Part shown: piece by piece, positions 8,582-16,553 of the stretch
Layout of the letters: each line of letters begins with the position of its first letter
Position numbering within the stretch: position 1 is the first letter of the stretch
Origin: Bradyrhizobium centrolobii
GTDB taxonomy: Bacteria > Pseudomonadota > Alphaproteobacteria > Rhizobiales > Xanthobacteraceae
Assembly: GCF_001641635.1 (NCBI RefSeq)
Contig: NZ_LUUB01000054.1
Location: 226,227-290,226, forward strand
Reading direction: 5' to 3'
DNA: 64,000 nucleotides
Notes under the pieces: generated by a model
What the model was told of the DNA's origin: nothing
Database searches by the model: none
Seen by the model: the letters and a program-made list of their open reading frames with translations, nothing else
Position numbers and translations under genes: made by a program

Positions 8582-9040
8582 ATGATGCCAAAGGCAAACA
8601 ACATCGCGGATACGATCGCATTCAAATCGATCAACACCGGTGGTCAAAGTGCCGGAAATGGCGGCGACGGTACTTTCAAGGGAGCCATTATCAGCAAGCC
8701 GACAGTCAACTACGATCCAACCAACAAGGCAGACGGTGCCGACGTGCATGTGAAGACCGGCGATCACGTCAGTCAGACGGCAGATTGGGACGCCGGCGGC
8801 GCAAACGCGAAGGCCTCGTGGTTTTCGAAGGCCCACGGCGGCGACGCCGAGTCGAACGGAAGCCAGAAATCCTACAGCGGCTACGATACCTCCAAGGTAT
8901 ACGCCAATACGGATGCCACTCAGATCAACAAGGTCACGGTGGACCAGCACCAGGACGTCATGGCCGGCATCGGCGGGCATGGCGGAGACGGCAACTTCGC
9001 GTGGGGTGGCGGAGTGAGCTTCAATCTCGATACACTCTGA
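8582..9040 (+). CDS. single-repeat glycine-rich protein, companion of the repeat protein upstream
   Basis: This 152-residue protein carries one copy of the repeat found in the upstream gene, with a long insertion. It opens with INTGGQSAGNGGDGTFKG and VNYDPTN, has a central Lys/Asp/Ser-rich segment, and closes with VDQHQDVMAGIGGHGGDGNF. It lacks a signal peptide and ends in SFNLDTL, an acidic-hydrophobic tail of the sort recognised by type I exporters. GGAGG at 8571-8575 sits six bases before the ATG. It lies directly ahead of the exporter genes and may be a second substrate or a partner of the larger protein. No biochemical role is known. Confidence 0.75.
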   Translation: MMPKANNIADTIAFKSINTGGQSAGNGGDGTFKGAIISKPTVNYDPTNKADGADVHVKTGDHVSQTADWDAGGANAKASWFSKAHGGDAESNGSQKSYSGYDTSKVYANTDATQINKVTVDQHQDVMAGIGGHGGDGNFAWGGGVSFNLDTL

Positions 9041-9181
9041 CCAGTGTCTCGTCCGACTGGCGGGACCGACGGCTACTGCCGCCGGTCCCGGATTTCAACC
9101 GAATGACCAGCCGATGCCGTTACCGGATTGCATTGGCCGCCGGGCAAATGCGCCGGACCTCAATTTCAGGCGGTGACGATC

Positions 9182-10918
9182 ATGCTGATGCCGCCCATTC
9201 GATGGCCCATCCTGCCGCAGATCCGGACGCCGCTGCACGCAGCCCTTTGGTGCTGTGCGGGACCACTTGGTCTCGTATTCGCGTATAGTTGCAGCTACAA
9301 CCTGCTTCTGTTTGCGCCCTCCATCTACCTTCTTCAGATCTACGACAGGGTATTGTCGAGCCGGAGCGGCGACACGCTGCTCCTGCTCACGCTCATTGTC
9401 GCGACCACGGTCGTGGTCGGCGGCGTGTTCGATGCATTGCGGCGCGCCGTCCTGGGCCGCCTTGGCGCCTGGCTCGACGATCGGCTTCGTCCTTGCGTGC
9501 TTTCGGCCAGCCTGGAATCCGCGTTTCGCAGCGACTGGACGCGGGCGTCTGATGCATATCGGGATCTCACCGCTCTGCGCCAGTTCGTCGAGTCCGGCGC
9601 GTGTCCGATGCTGTTCGACGCGCTCTGGGCGCCCTTGTTCCTCCTCGTCCTCTTTCTCATCCATCCCCTGCTTGGCGTGGTGGGCGCCTGCTGCGTGGCC
9701 TCCCTGTTCGCTCTCACGGTTGTCGGAGATCTGGTCACGGAAGACGTTCTGCTCAAATCCGGCGCCGCACTGTCCAGAAGCTACGGCCGCCTTCAGGCTG
9801 CCGCAGGCAACATCCACATGATCCGCGCCATGGGAATGTCCGATAGCGCCGCGCGCATGATCTACCATGACGCGCAGGACGCACGCAGAGGGCACGATGT
9901 GGCACTCCGGCGAGGCGAGATCATCATGCTGGCCACCAAGCCGGTCCGCGCGCTGTCGCAAGTCCTGATCATGGGGGCAGCCGCTTGGCTTGTCCTCGAT
10001 CACGGGAAGAGTCCGGCGATCATCTTTGCGTCCACACTGATGTTCAGCCGGGCGCTCGCGCCAGTCGAAAGCGCGATCGCAGGCTGGAAATCACTCGTGA
10101 CGACCGTGAGCGCCTGTCAGCGGCTCGGTGCACTCCTCGCCGCATTCCCCGCCGCCGGACGCCAGGATACGGAGATTTCGCCGCAGCAAGCGCGGAGCGG
10201 TCTCGTCGTCGACAATGTTGGCGTGAGGTTACCGGGGAGCAACCATTTTCTGCTGAAAGGTGTCTCGTTCGAGCTCGCGCCCGGAGAGTGCCTTGGCATT
10301 ATCGGTCCGTCCGGGTCTGGCAAGTCCTTGCTTGGCCAAGTGATCGCCGGGCTGTCGATGCCGACGCATGGCGGTGTCCTCCTCGACAGCACCGATGTCT
10401 CGCTGCTTCGCGAGGGGCGAAGCGGCCACCGTCTCGGATATCTCCCCCAGGACATCAACCTGCTCGGCGACACGATAAAGGACATCATCGCACGGCTTGA
10501 CGATGCCGATCGGCGGAAGGTTGTCGAAGCCGCCAAGCTCGCCGGAATCCACGAGGCGATCATGCGCCTGCCGCTGGGGTACGACACGGTGGTTCACAGC
10601 GAAAACGCCTTCTCGCGCGGATATCGGCAGCGCCTCGGTCTTGCCCGGGCCTTTTTCGGCAGTCCTCGCCTCATTGTTCTCGACGAGCCGAACGCCAGCC
10701 TCGACTACGGAGGCGAGCGAATGCTGCTGGACGCCATCGAGCGCATGAAGCTCGCAAATGTCATCATGGTCGTCGTCACTCACCGGATGGGTCTCCTCGC
10801 CGCCACGGACAAGATTGCCATCATGGAAGACGGCGCGGTCGTCGCGTTCGGCGAAAGCGAGGAAATCTTTGAACAGCACCTGAGCCGGCCCCAGGTTACG
10901 TCGCAAGTTGCGCCATGA
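9182..10918 (+). CDS. type I secretion ABC transporter (PrtD/HlyB type, fused permease-ATPase)
   Basis: The 578-residue protein has an N-terminal membrane domain of the PrtD class (LLLFAPSIYLLQIYDRVL, then about six transmembrane helices to residue 310) and a C-terminal nucleotide-binding domain. Walker A is GPSGSGKS, the Q-loop is YLPQD, Walker B is LIVLDEPNASLD and the H-loop is VVTHR. The signature motif reads FSRGYRQR where LSGGQRQR is usual. It would export substrates across the inner membrane with the adaptor encoded next, whose start codon overlaps this stop. No TolC-like gene is nearby, so a shared outer-membrane channel is presumed. ATG at 9182 is my choice, with ATG at 9188 possible; the ribosome site is weak. 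Confidence 0.85.
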   Translation: MLMPPIRWPILPQIRTPLHAALWCCAGPLGLVFAYSCSYNLLLFAPSIYLLQIYDRVLSSRSGDTLLLLTLIVATTVVVGGVFDALRRAVLGRLGAWLDDRLRPCVLSASLESAFRSDWTRASDAYRDLTALRQFVESGACPMLFDALWAPLFLLVLFLIHPLLGVVGACCVASLFALTVVGDLVTEDVLLKSGAALSRSYGRLQAAAGNIHMIRAMGMSDSAARMIYHDAQDARRGHDVALRRGEIIMLATKPVRALSQVLIMGAAAWLVLDHGKSPAIIFASTLMFSRALAPVESAIAGWKSLVTTVSACQRLGALLAAFPAAGRQDTEISPQQARSGLVVDNVGVRLPGSNHFLLKGVSFELAPGECLGIIGPSGSGKSLLGQVIAGLSMPTHGGVLLDSTDVSLLREGRSGHRLGYLPQDINLLGDTIKDIIARLDDADRRKVVEAAKLAGIHEAIMRLPLGYDTVVHSENAFSRGYRQRLGLARAFFGSPRLIVLDEPNASLDYGGERMLLDAIERMKLANVIMVVVTHRMGLLAATDKIAIMEDGAVVAFGESEEIFEQHLSRPQVTSQVAP

Positions 10919-12387
10919 TCCGAAATGTTCTCACCACCTGGAAGCTTCCCGCGGTCTCGCGACTTCCCATGATCTGGGACCAGATCACGCGAACGCCGGC
11001 AAGCCCCCCGCTCGCCGGGCGACTTGGAGGCGTGGTTACCGCAATCGACGATTTCGAGCCTCTCGAATTTTCATGGTGCTCGACCCCGACGCCGATCTCT
11101 CCGCGCACCAGGCTTCGCGGTGTCACGCTCGCGGGCAATCTGCTGGTACTTGGCTTCATGCTGGGGCTTGGCACATGGGCGAGCTTCGCACCTCTCGAGA
11201 GCGCCGCGATCGCTTCCGGCGTCGTGGAGTCGGAATCAAGCCGTAAGACGATTCAGCATCTGGAAGGCGGTATCGTCAGGAAGATCCTGGTTTCGGATGG
11301 TGATATCGTGCGAAGCGGACAAACGTTGATCGCGCTGGACGACACCCGGGCGGATTCGGAGGTGCAAAGCCTTCAAGGCCAGTTGTGGGATGCAATTGCT
11401 CGTGCCGCACGGCTTCAGGCCGAGCAGCAGCGATTTGAGAAGATCGCAATCCCGAGCACGCTCGAGCAGGACAGCGAGCAGAATGGAGTGGCCGCCGCTG
11501 CTGTATCGGCGCAGCAGTTCATTTTTCAGGCACGCCGGCAGGTTCACGAATCGCAGCTTGCGGTCATTCGCGAACGGAGGCACCAGGTCGAGAAGGAGAT
11601 CGAAGGTCTCAAGGCTCAGGAGAGCGCCACCGGGCAGCGAAGCGACATCGTCCGGGAAGAGCTGGACATGGTCACCACCCTTGTCAACAAGGGACTGGAA
11701 CGGCGGCCACGCCTTCTGAACCTGCAGCGCGAGCTGGCCGACGTCGAGGGTCGCCGCGGCGAGATCGCAGCGCAGATTTCCCGTGCCGGACAAGTCATCA
11801 ACGAGTCGCAGGCCAACTTGTTCAAGCTCGAGAGCGACAGGCAGAACGAGATCGCACAGTCGCTTCGCGAAGCACAGAGCCAGGTATTCCAACTCCGCGA
11901 ACGGTTGCTTGCGGCCAGGGATCAGCTATCCCGAACGGAGGTCAAGGCGCCCGAGGACGGCGTGATAACCGACCTGCGGATTCATACACCCGGCGGTGTG
12001 ATCGGTGCGGGTGTTCCGCTCATGGACCTGGTGCCTCGGCAGGGCCGCCTTATCGTGACCGCGCGCCTGAGGCCCGAGGACATTGATGTGGTTCATCCCG
12101 GCCTCAATGCCGAGGTGCACCTCGTGCCGTACAATCAGCGTCGCGTGCCGCGCCTGAAGGGAACCGTCGTGCACGTATCCGCAGACCGGCTCCTCGACAA
12201 GCGTACCGACCAGCCTTACTACGCGACCAAAATCCGGCTCGACGACACGCAGGTCGTCGCAAACGACATCCAGATCGTCCCGGGTATGCCGGTTCAAGTG
12301 TTCATCACGACGGGGCGCGGCACCGTTGCGCTTTACGCGCTGAGGCCCCTGCTCGACAGCTTCCGCGGTGCATTCAGAGAGGATTGA
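10915..12387 (+). CDS. HlyD-family periplasmic adaptor of the type I system
   Basis: The ATG overlaps the exporter stop codon (ATGA), indicating translational coupling. The 490-residue protein has an N-terminal cytoplasmic extension of about 65 residues, one membrane anchor (GNLLVLGFMLGLGTWASFAP), then a biotinyl-lipoyl-like half with IQHLEGGIVRKILVSDGD, a long helical hairpin (about residues 140-330, with EIEGLKAQES and ELADVEGRRGEIAAQI) and the second lipoyl half with TEVKAPEDGVITDLRIHTPG. The C-terminal beta region ends before residue 490. This is the membrane-fusion subunit that links the ABC exporter to an outer-membrane TolC-type duct. The cytoplasmic extension is somewhat long for the PrtE class. 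Confidence 0.9.
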   Translation: MIRNVLTTWKLPAVSRLPMIWDQITRTPASPPLAGRLGGVVTAIDDFEPLEFSWCSTPTPISPRTRLRGVTLAGNLLVLGFMLGLGTWASFAPLESAAIASGVVESESSRKTIQHLEGGIVRKILVSDGDIVRSGQTLIALDDTRADSEVQSLQGQLWDAIARAARLQAEQQRFEKIAIPSTLEQDSEQNGVAAAAVSAQQFIFQARRQVHESQLAVIRERRHQVEKEIEGLKAQESATGQRSDIVREELDMVTTLVNKGLERRPRLLNLQRELADVEGRRGEIAAQISRAGQVINESQANLFKLESDRQNEIAQSLREAQSQVFQLRERLLAARDQLSRTEVKAPEDGVITDLRIHTPGGVIGAGVPLMDLVPRQGRLIVTARLRPEDIDVVHPGLNAEVHLVPYNQRRVPRLKGTVVHVSADRLLDKRTDQPYYATKIRLDDTQVVANDIQIVPGMPVQVFITTGRGTVALYALRPLLDSFRGAFRED

Positions 12388-12393
12388 TCCTGG

Positions 12394-13188
12394 TCAGGGT
12401 GACTTGGTCTCGGACATTGGAGCGGCGCCGCCTGGGGCGTGATCGCGGCTCTGCGCCGGCAACCGGCCGCGCCAGCGGAGGACCGCTTCCGTGCGGTTGT
12501 GGGCATCACATTTCCTCATGATATGCTGAATGTGCATTTTGACAGTGCTTTCCGCGAGGTTCAGTTTCGCGGCAATCAGCTTGTTGGGCAGGCCAAGCTC
12601 CAATTCCGCCAGAACTTGCTGCTCTCGCGGCGTGAAATCGGACACACTCCTGTCGATAGCCGCCCGAGCTCGCTCGTTCATCAGGTATGCGGACGCGAAC
12701 CCGCGCGCATCTGGCGGCTCGAAATCCGGCATCCTGCTCATCCCGGGGACGGGCAACGGCCTGTAAACGCCGCCGACAAGAACAAGGCGCAGGCCGGCTA
12801 CCGCGACCTCGATTGGTAGCGAGGTGGGAAGAAAGCCGCGCACGCCCCGGCGCATCGCGGCCTGCGCAGTCGGCTCGTCGTCATGGTTTGAAAGGATCGC
12901 AACGGCGGCGCTGGGACAGCACTCCGCAACGAAGGCGAGGTCGTCCTCAACCGCTGGATCGCCGATGGGCTTGTCCGCGATGCTCAGCACCACCAGACGA
13001 ACATCGAGGGCTGACGTGCAGTCCAGGCTCTGGACCGTTGCCATGTCGCGGATCTCGAACTCGGCTAATTCCCGCCTGAGGACGTTCAGAATACATGTGC
13101 GAGGCAACAGGAGCGGCTCGATAATCACCAGAACCGGCAAGTCAAGCGAGCCATTGAGCCGTTTTGAGGAGTTGGTTATGTCGTCCAT
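12394..13188 (-). CDS. LuxR-type regulator with degenerate receiver domain
   Basis: The 264-residue protein has an N-terminal receiver-like domain (PVLVIIEPLLLPRTC to about residue 125) and a C-terminal LuxR helix-turn-helix (FTPREQQVLAELELGLPNKL, then STVKMHIQHIMRK). The strand that normally carries the phosphorylatable Asp reads VRLVVLSIAD, so that residue is replaced and phosphorylation is doubtful. It converges with the adaptor gene with six bases between stops and probably regulates the secretion locus, though this is only positional inference. GAGGAAAT lies just upstream of the ATG at 13188. Confidence 0.8.
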   Translation of the reverse strand: MDDITNSSKRLNGSLDLPVLVIIEPLLLPRTCILNVLRRELAEFEIRDMATVQSLDCTSALDVRLVVLSIADKPIGDPAVEDDLAFVAECCPSAAVAILSNHDDEPTAQAAMRRGVRGFLPTSLPIEVAVAGLRLVLVGGVYRPLPVPGMSRMPDFEPPDARGFASAYLMNERARAAIDRSVSDFTPREQQVLAELELGLPNKLIAAKLNLAESTVKMHIQHIMRKCDAHNRTEAVLRWRGRLPAQSRDHAPGGAAPMSETKSP

Positions 13189-13400
13189 GATTTCCTCGAG
13201 ATGAAAAGAATTTCCGCGACAGTGCCATCGATCGGTATTGCGCATTCCCTGCTGCGGCATTCATCCTGAATGCATCATCAGCAACACAGCGCCAGCATCA
13301 GGGCCGTATCCACTGCGGGATAGCCTGGCGCCTGGATGGAAATTCTTTCCGCTCAAATCATCTGGGCGCACGCCGCGCCGCCGCGCGGCCGACGCATTCC

Positions 13401-13985
13401 CTAATTGCAGATATTTCGATACGCGGTTGACGCCGCCGACCATGTCTTGCCGTCGACGACATATGCTTCATCCTCCTTCACGAGATACAGAAACGGCCTC
13501 TCCCCAGTCTCTCCGCCTGACGCGATTCTTCCCTTCACACGCCCGCAAATCGTATCCACGGGGCGTCCAAGCATGTTCTTTCGCATTGCGCGCTTCATAT
13601 CGCTGAACTCGACCGACCCTGGATCCTCCATCTTCGCTGCGACCGTGACCTTTGCCTTGTCGACGACAGGATCTGATATGTCCGCGGAAGGGTCGGTTGA
13701 CGGGACGTTGATCCTCGTCGACGGGGGCGCCGCTTTGGCGAGGTCGGTCGATCCGCGCTTCTTCGGGGGTGATTTCTTGCCCGACCTTGCAGGGGGTGCA
13801 GAATTCGATTTGACGATCGCAGGCGCTGGCGCCAATGCCGCCGGCGTTGGCTCCGCGGGTCGGGCCACTGCAACCCTGTCGAAGCAGGGTCGTGACGCGC
13901 ACCCAAGGAAATACCCTCGGGACGGCGCAAACCAGCCAAAGCCGATCAGGATTCCTGCCAGCACTCCAACAAAAAGCAGTCCCAT
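13401..13985 (-). CDS. membrane-anchored hypothetical protein
   Basis: The 194-residue product has an N-terminal transmembrane or uncleaved signal segment (GLLFVGVLAGILIGFGWFA), a Pro/Ala/Ser-rich linker, and a conserved-looking C-terminal domain of about 80 residues. That domain runs DPGSVEFSDMKRAM, then RPVDTICGRVKG, RPFLYLVKEDEAYVVDG and a final Cys. Two cysteines (in TICGRV and RNICN) could form a disulfide in the periplasm. GGGGAGGGG lies just upstream of the ATG. A CtrA-type site about 90 bases upstream is listed separately. The family seems restricted to rhizobia; function is unknown. Confidence 0.65.
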   Translation of the reverse strand: MGLLFVGVLAGILIGFGWFAPSRGYFLGCASRPCFDRVAVARPAEPTPAALAPAPAIVKSNSAPPARSGKKSPPKKRGSTDLAKAAPPSTRINVPSTDPSADISDPVVDKAKVTVAAKMEDPGSVEFSDMKRAMRKNMLGRPVDTICGRVKGRIASGGETGERPFLYLVKEDEAYVVDGKTWSAASTAYRNICN

Positions 13986-14298
13986 CCGATTCCCCTCCCC
14001 GGGAGCTCGGTTCGCACTCGTGACTAGGACATTCCGCGCTGGTGATCTATCTGTTGCGCAAAAGCGTTAAACGCTCATTAAGCGCAGGCGTTTGCGCGGC
14101 ATTGCCGCACGGCGCCAATCGATCATGGCCAAATAGGTCCGCTTCGGTCCACTGCTGACCTGCGCTCAGAACGCCGCAATGTCTGCTTCTGGGAGATGAG
14201 CCCGACCAACGTCATGCAGACTGCGAGATCAGCTTGTGGTCCAAGAAGAGACATCCGCACTTCAAATCCGCAAGACGGCCGCGGCCATTCAGGGCTGA
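13986..14298. repeat. intergenic region with CtrA-like site and a decayed dispersed repeat
   Basis: The left part carries the CtrA-like site at 14066-14081. Bases from about 14130 to 14265 contain GGTCCGCTTCGGTCCACTGC and related GTCTGCTTCTGGG and CATCCGCACTTC stretches, which look like a worn copy of a dispersed 'TCCGCTT' repeat. Better copies lie at 19309 and 21107. No gene is supported. Confidence 0.4.
14066..14081 (-). promoter_or_regulatory. CtrA-type binding site
   Basis: Read on the minus strand, the sequence is TTAA, seven bases, TTAAC, an exact match to the alphaproteobacterial CtrA consensus. It lies about 81-96 bases upstream of the start of the minus-strand gene at 13985 and in the same orientation. 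A match to nine fixed bases is expected about 0.5 times by chance in 64 kb on both strands, so position is the main support. Confidence 0.4.
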
Positions 14299-15291
14299 TC
14301 AGTTCTTGCCGAAATGCTTGCCGAAGAAGGCCAATACGGCGACGTCGAACTCCGCATGAAAGGCGGCCCGGTCGAACCCAGGTCGGTCGGTACATATTCT
14401 GGGAAGCTTATTCGCCAAATCCGGCGTGCAGGGCGCAAGGAAGGCAAAATGACCGGCACCCGGTACGAGATGGTAGTCGGGCTTGACCGGCAGGCCGCGA
14501 CCAATTGCCGAAACGTAGTCCGGTGTGACCTCGCCGCCCGTTCTGTCTTCTCCACTCAGCTCCGACTCCCAAAGTTGAATCGGGATTTTGACGTTCTTCA
14601 ATCCGTCCGGGTCGAACAATGGACCGAAGGCCGGATCGGCAATGACAAGCGCTTTTATGCGCTCGTTGTGGACGAATGTTTCTGTCGGCATCCCGTTTCT
14701 TCGCAGTTGCGCGCAGATGGGGTGCGGAGAACCTTCCGGGCAGAACGCGATGGCCTTTCGGAAATCGGGACTGCCGCCGGCGACAACCAAGCCTGCGTAG
14801 CCGCCCCTCGAAAAACCGAAGAACCCTATATTTTCGGGGTCGAGTTTCCCACGATCAGGCCATGCACTGAGCATGTAGTTGATCACTCTCGTGATGTCGG
14901 CCGGGCGCTCGGTCAGCGCGGCGAGGGTGTCCGCACGGCTCATATCGCTCCCCCCTGCGTCGACCGGATGATTGAGCGCGACAACAACGAACCCGCCATC
15001 CGCGAGTACCTCGGCCGTGTCATGGTGGCCGGCGAAAGATCCTCCATACCCATGCGAGATCACGATCAATGGCAGCTTCTCGCCGGACACAGCACAGTCC
15101 TGTGTCGCAGGCAGCGTGATCACACTAAGTTTGACCTCACCCACCGGTCCAGGACAAGGAGACCACACGGCTGCTCGGAGCATTGGAAAGCCGGCCTCGG
15201 CCGGCACCGTGATGAAACGAAAACCGGCCGCCTGGACGAGCGTTGCCACCGAGCAGAAGGCGGATACAAGTATGAACTTGAAGACGCGCAT
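14299..15291 (-). CDS. exported alpha/beta hydrolase (dienelactone hydrolase/PAF-acetylhydrolase-like)
   Basis: A signal peptide (about 20 residues ending LVQA) precedes an alpha/beta hydrolase of about 310 residues. The oxyanion region is VISHGYGGSFAGH, the nucleophile elbow is GFSRGGY, a plausible acid follows in the late strands, and the catalytic His is in VPGAGHFAFLAPC. The layout (HG motif, then ALNHPVDAGGSD) is typical of a group of predicted dienelactone hydrolases with lid features of PAF-acetylhydrolase. The product probably acts on esters in the periplasm; the substrate is unknown. ATG at 15291 has GGGAG at good spacing; a start four codons upstream is less likely. Confidence 0.8.
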   Translation of the reverse strand: MRVFKFILVSAFCSVATLVQAAGFRFITVPAEAGFPMLRAAVWSPCPGPVGEVKLSVITLPATQDCAVSGEKLPLIVISHGYGGSFAGHHDTAEVLADGGFVVVALNHPVDAGGSDMSRADTLAALTERPADITRVINYMLSAWPDRGKLDPENIGFFGFSRGGYAGLVVAGGSPDFRKAIAFCPEGSPHPICAQLRRNGMPTETFVHNERIKALVIADPAFGPLFDPDGLKNVKIPIQLWESELSGEDRTGGEVTPDYVSAIGRGLPVKPDYHLVPGAGHFAFLAPCTPDLANKLPRICTDRPGFDRAAFHAEFDVAVLAFFGKHFGKN

Positions 15292-15484
15292 GTATGCTCC
15301 CATCAGGAAATCTTAATTTTGCCGTAGGCCCCCTCGTGGAACTGACCAGTGCGCACCCACCTATCAAAATGCAAGACGCGCTTTGCATACGTCCATTATT
15401 TGCTGCGGATGCGCCGCTCCGGGTCGTGATGCACTACCCTTGCCCGACAAGGCTCGCGTTCCTGAAATTCGAACGACAGCGCAG

Positions 15485-16330
15485 TCATGGCTGCGGTCCG
15501 GACAACCCCGGTTCGCGTTCAGCCCGAAAAACGTTGCTATAAAGGTTTGCTATCCATTGCCGCCCGCTCGAGGTGATATTGAGATAGCGTATGGCGCTCT
15601 GAATTTGCGGGGCGACATTGTTCCAATAGAACTGCGGGTACTTGTAAACGACGTCGGCAGGCGTTTCGTAGCCGAGCTTCTTGTTCAGCCCGATTTCCTC
15701 AAACTCGTAGAACAGTGCATTTGATTTTCGTAAGTAGTTGGGATCGCCAAGCTGACCAATAAGGTCCGCGGCGCGCAGTAACATACCTTCCTCTTCCATC
15801 AGTTCGTCGTTTGAAGAATCCGTATAAGGAAACCGCGTAAATTCTATGGCTCGGGCAATTCGGCTTGCGTCGACCTCTTCGACACCGTCGAAACGCTCGG
15901 AGGCAAACAGCTTTGAGCGGTCCACATGATAGGGGGCGAGCGAGGCGTCCGACGCCCCGCGTGGGAGACGAATTGTGCGGCCGGTCAAATCTACGACATA
16001 GGAGTCTTCGTTGTCGCCTTGAACGATCCCGCGCACGTATCCGATATCGTGGGTGAGGCAGGCCAGGATGAAATTTCCGTAGTCCGCGGCTGTCGTCGGC
16101 CGCAACAACATTCGTCCCATCAGGATATCGTGCCCCGCAAGAGTAACAAGCATGGTGTGCTCTATGTCGTGGTATAGAGCGTCGCTGTTACCGATACACT
16201 CCAATGTAAGCCTGGCTGCAAACGGAAGGACTTCGGTCAACCGGGCATGCGACGAACCAAACCTGTCTCGCGTATCAGACGTCAGGAACGACGATAAAGT
16301 CTGCGCCAACAGTTCTGGAATCGTGATCAT
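15485..16330 (-). CDS. HD-domain metal-dependent phosphohydrolase-like protein
   Basis: The 281-residue protein has an HD-type metal site: His in ALYHDIEHTMLV near residue 60 and HD in ACLTHDIGYVRG near residue 98, with further acidic helices after EEEGMLLRAADLIGQ. This resembles the Npun_R2479-type HD metalloproteins found in cyanobacteria and proteobacteria, whose substrate is not known. The long C-terminal region with YKYPQFYWNNV is consistent with that group. A GTG at 16357 could add nine residues. The FNR/FixK-like box at 16410-16423 upstream suggests control by oxygen tension. Confidence 0.7.
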   Translation of the reverse strand: MITIPELLAQTLSSFLTSDTRDRFGSSHARLTEVLPFAARLTLECIGNSDALYHDIEHTMLVTLAGHDILMGRMLLRPTTAADYGNFILACLTHDIGYVRGIVQGDNEDSYVVDLTGRTIRLPRGASDASLAPYHVDRSKLFASERFDGVEEVDASRIARAIEFTRFPYTDSSNDELMEEEGMLLRAADLIGQLGDPNYLRKSNALFYEFEEIGLNKKLGYETPADVVYKYPQFYWNNVAPQIQSAIRYLNITSSGRQWIANLYSNVFRAEREPGLSGPQP

Positions 16331-16409
16331 CTGAACACCCGTTCGGTGCGTGAGCACAACAACGGCTCGCCGTCCGACAACCTAGGGCCCTGACTCTTGC
16401 TCGGAAAGC

Positions 16410-16423
16410 TTGACCTAAATCAA
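16410..16423. promoter_or_regulatory. FNR/FixK-type anaerobox
   Basis: TTGACCTAAATCAA matches the TTGA-N6-TCAA consensus of FNR, FnrN and FixK regulators; the flanking bases also resemble FixK2 sites of Bradyrhizobium. Its centre lies 86 bases upstream of the start at 16330 of the HD-domain gene, a workable position for an activator. The other neighbour ends at 16554 and reads away from it. Eight fixed bases give about one chance match in a window this size. Confidence 0.5.
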
Positions 16424-16553
16424 AGGTCGTCTCAGCTGTTCAGGTCGCCGCCGGAACCGATCCGAGACCTGCGGTTCAGGCCGCATGGCCGCCTTGCCTT
16501 ACCACACCGCGGGTCGCATTTTGACCAGCGGCAGCCTCTGGCAAGTGGAACGA

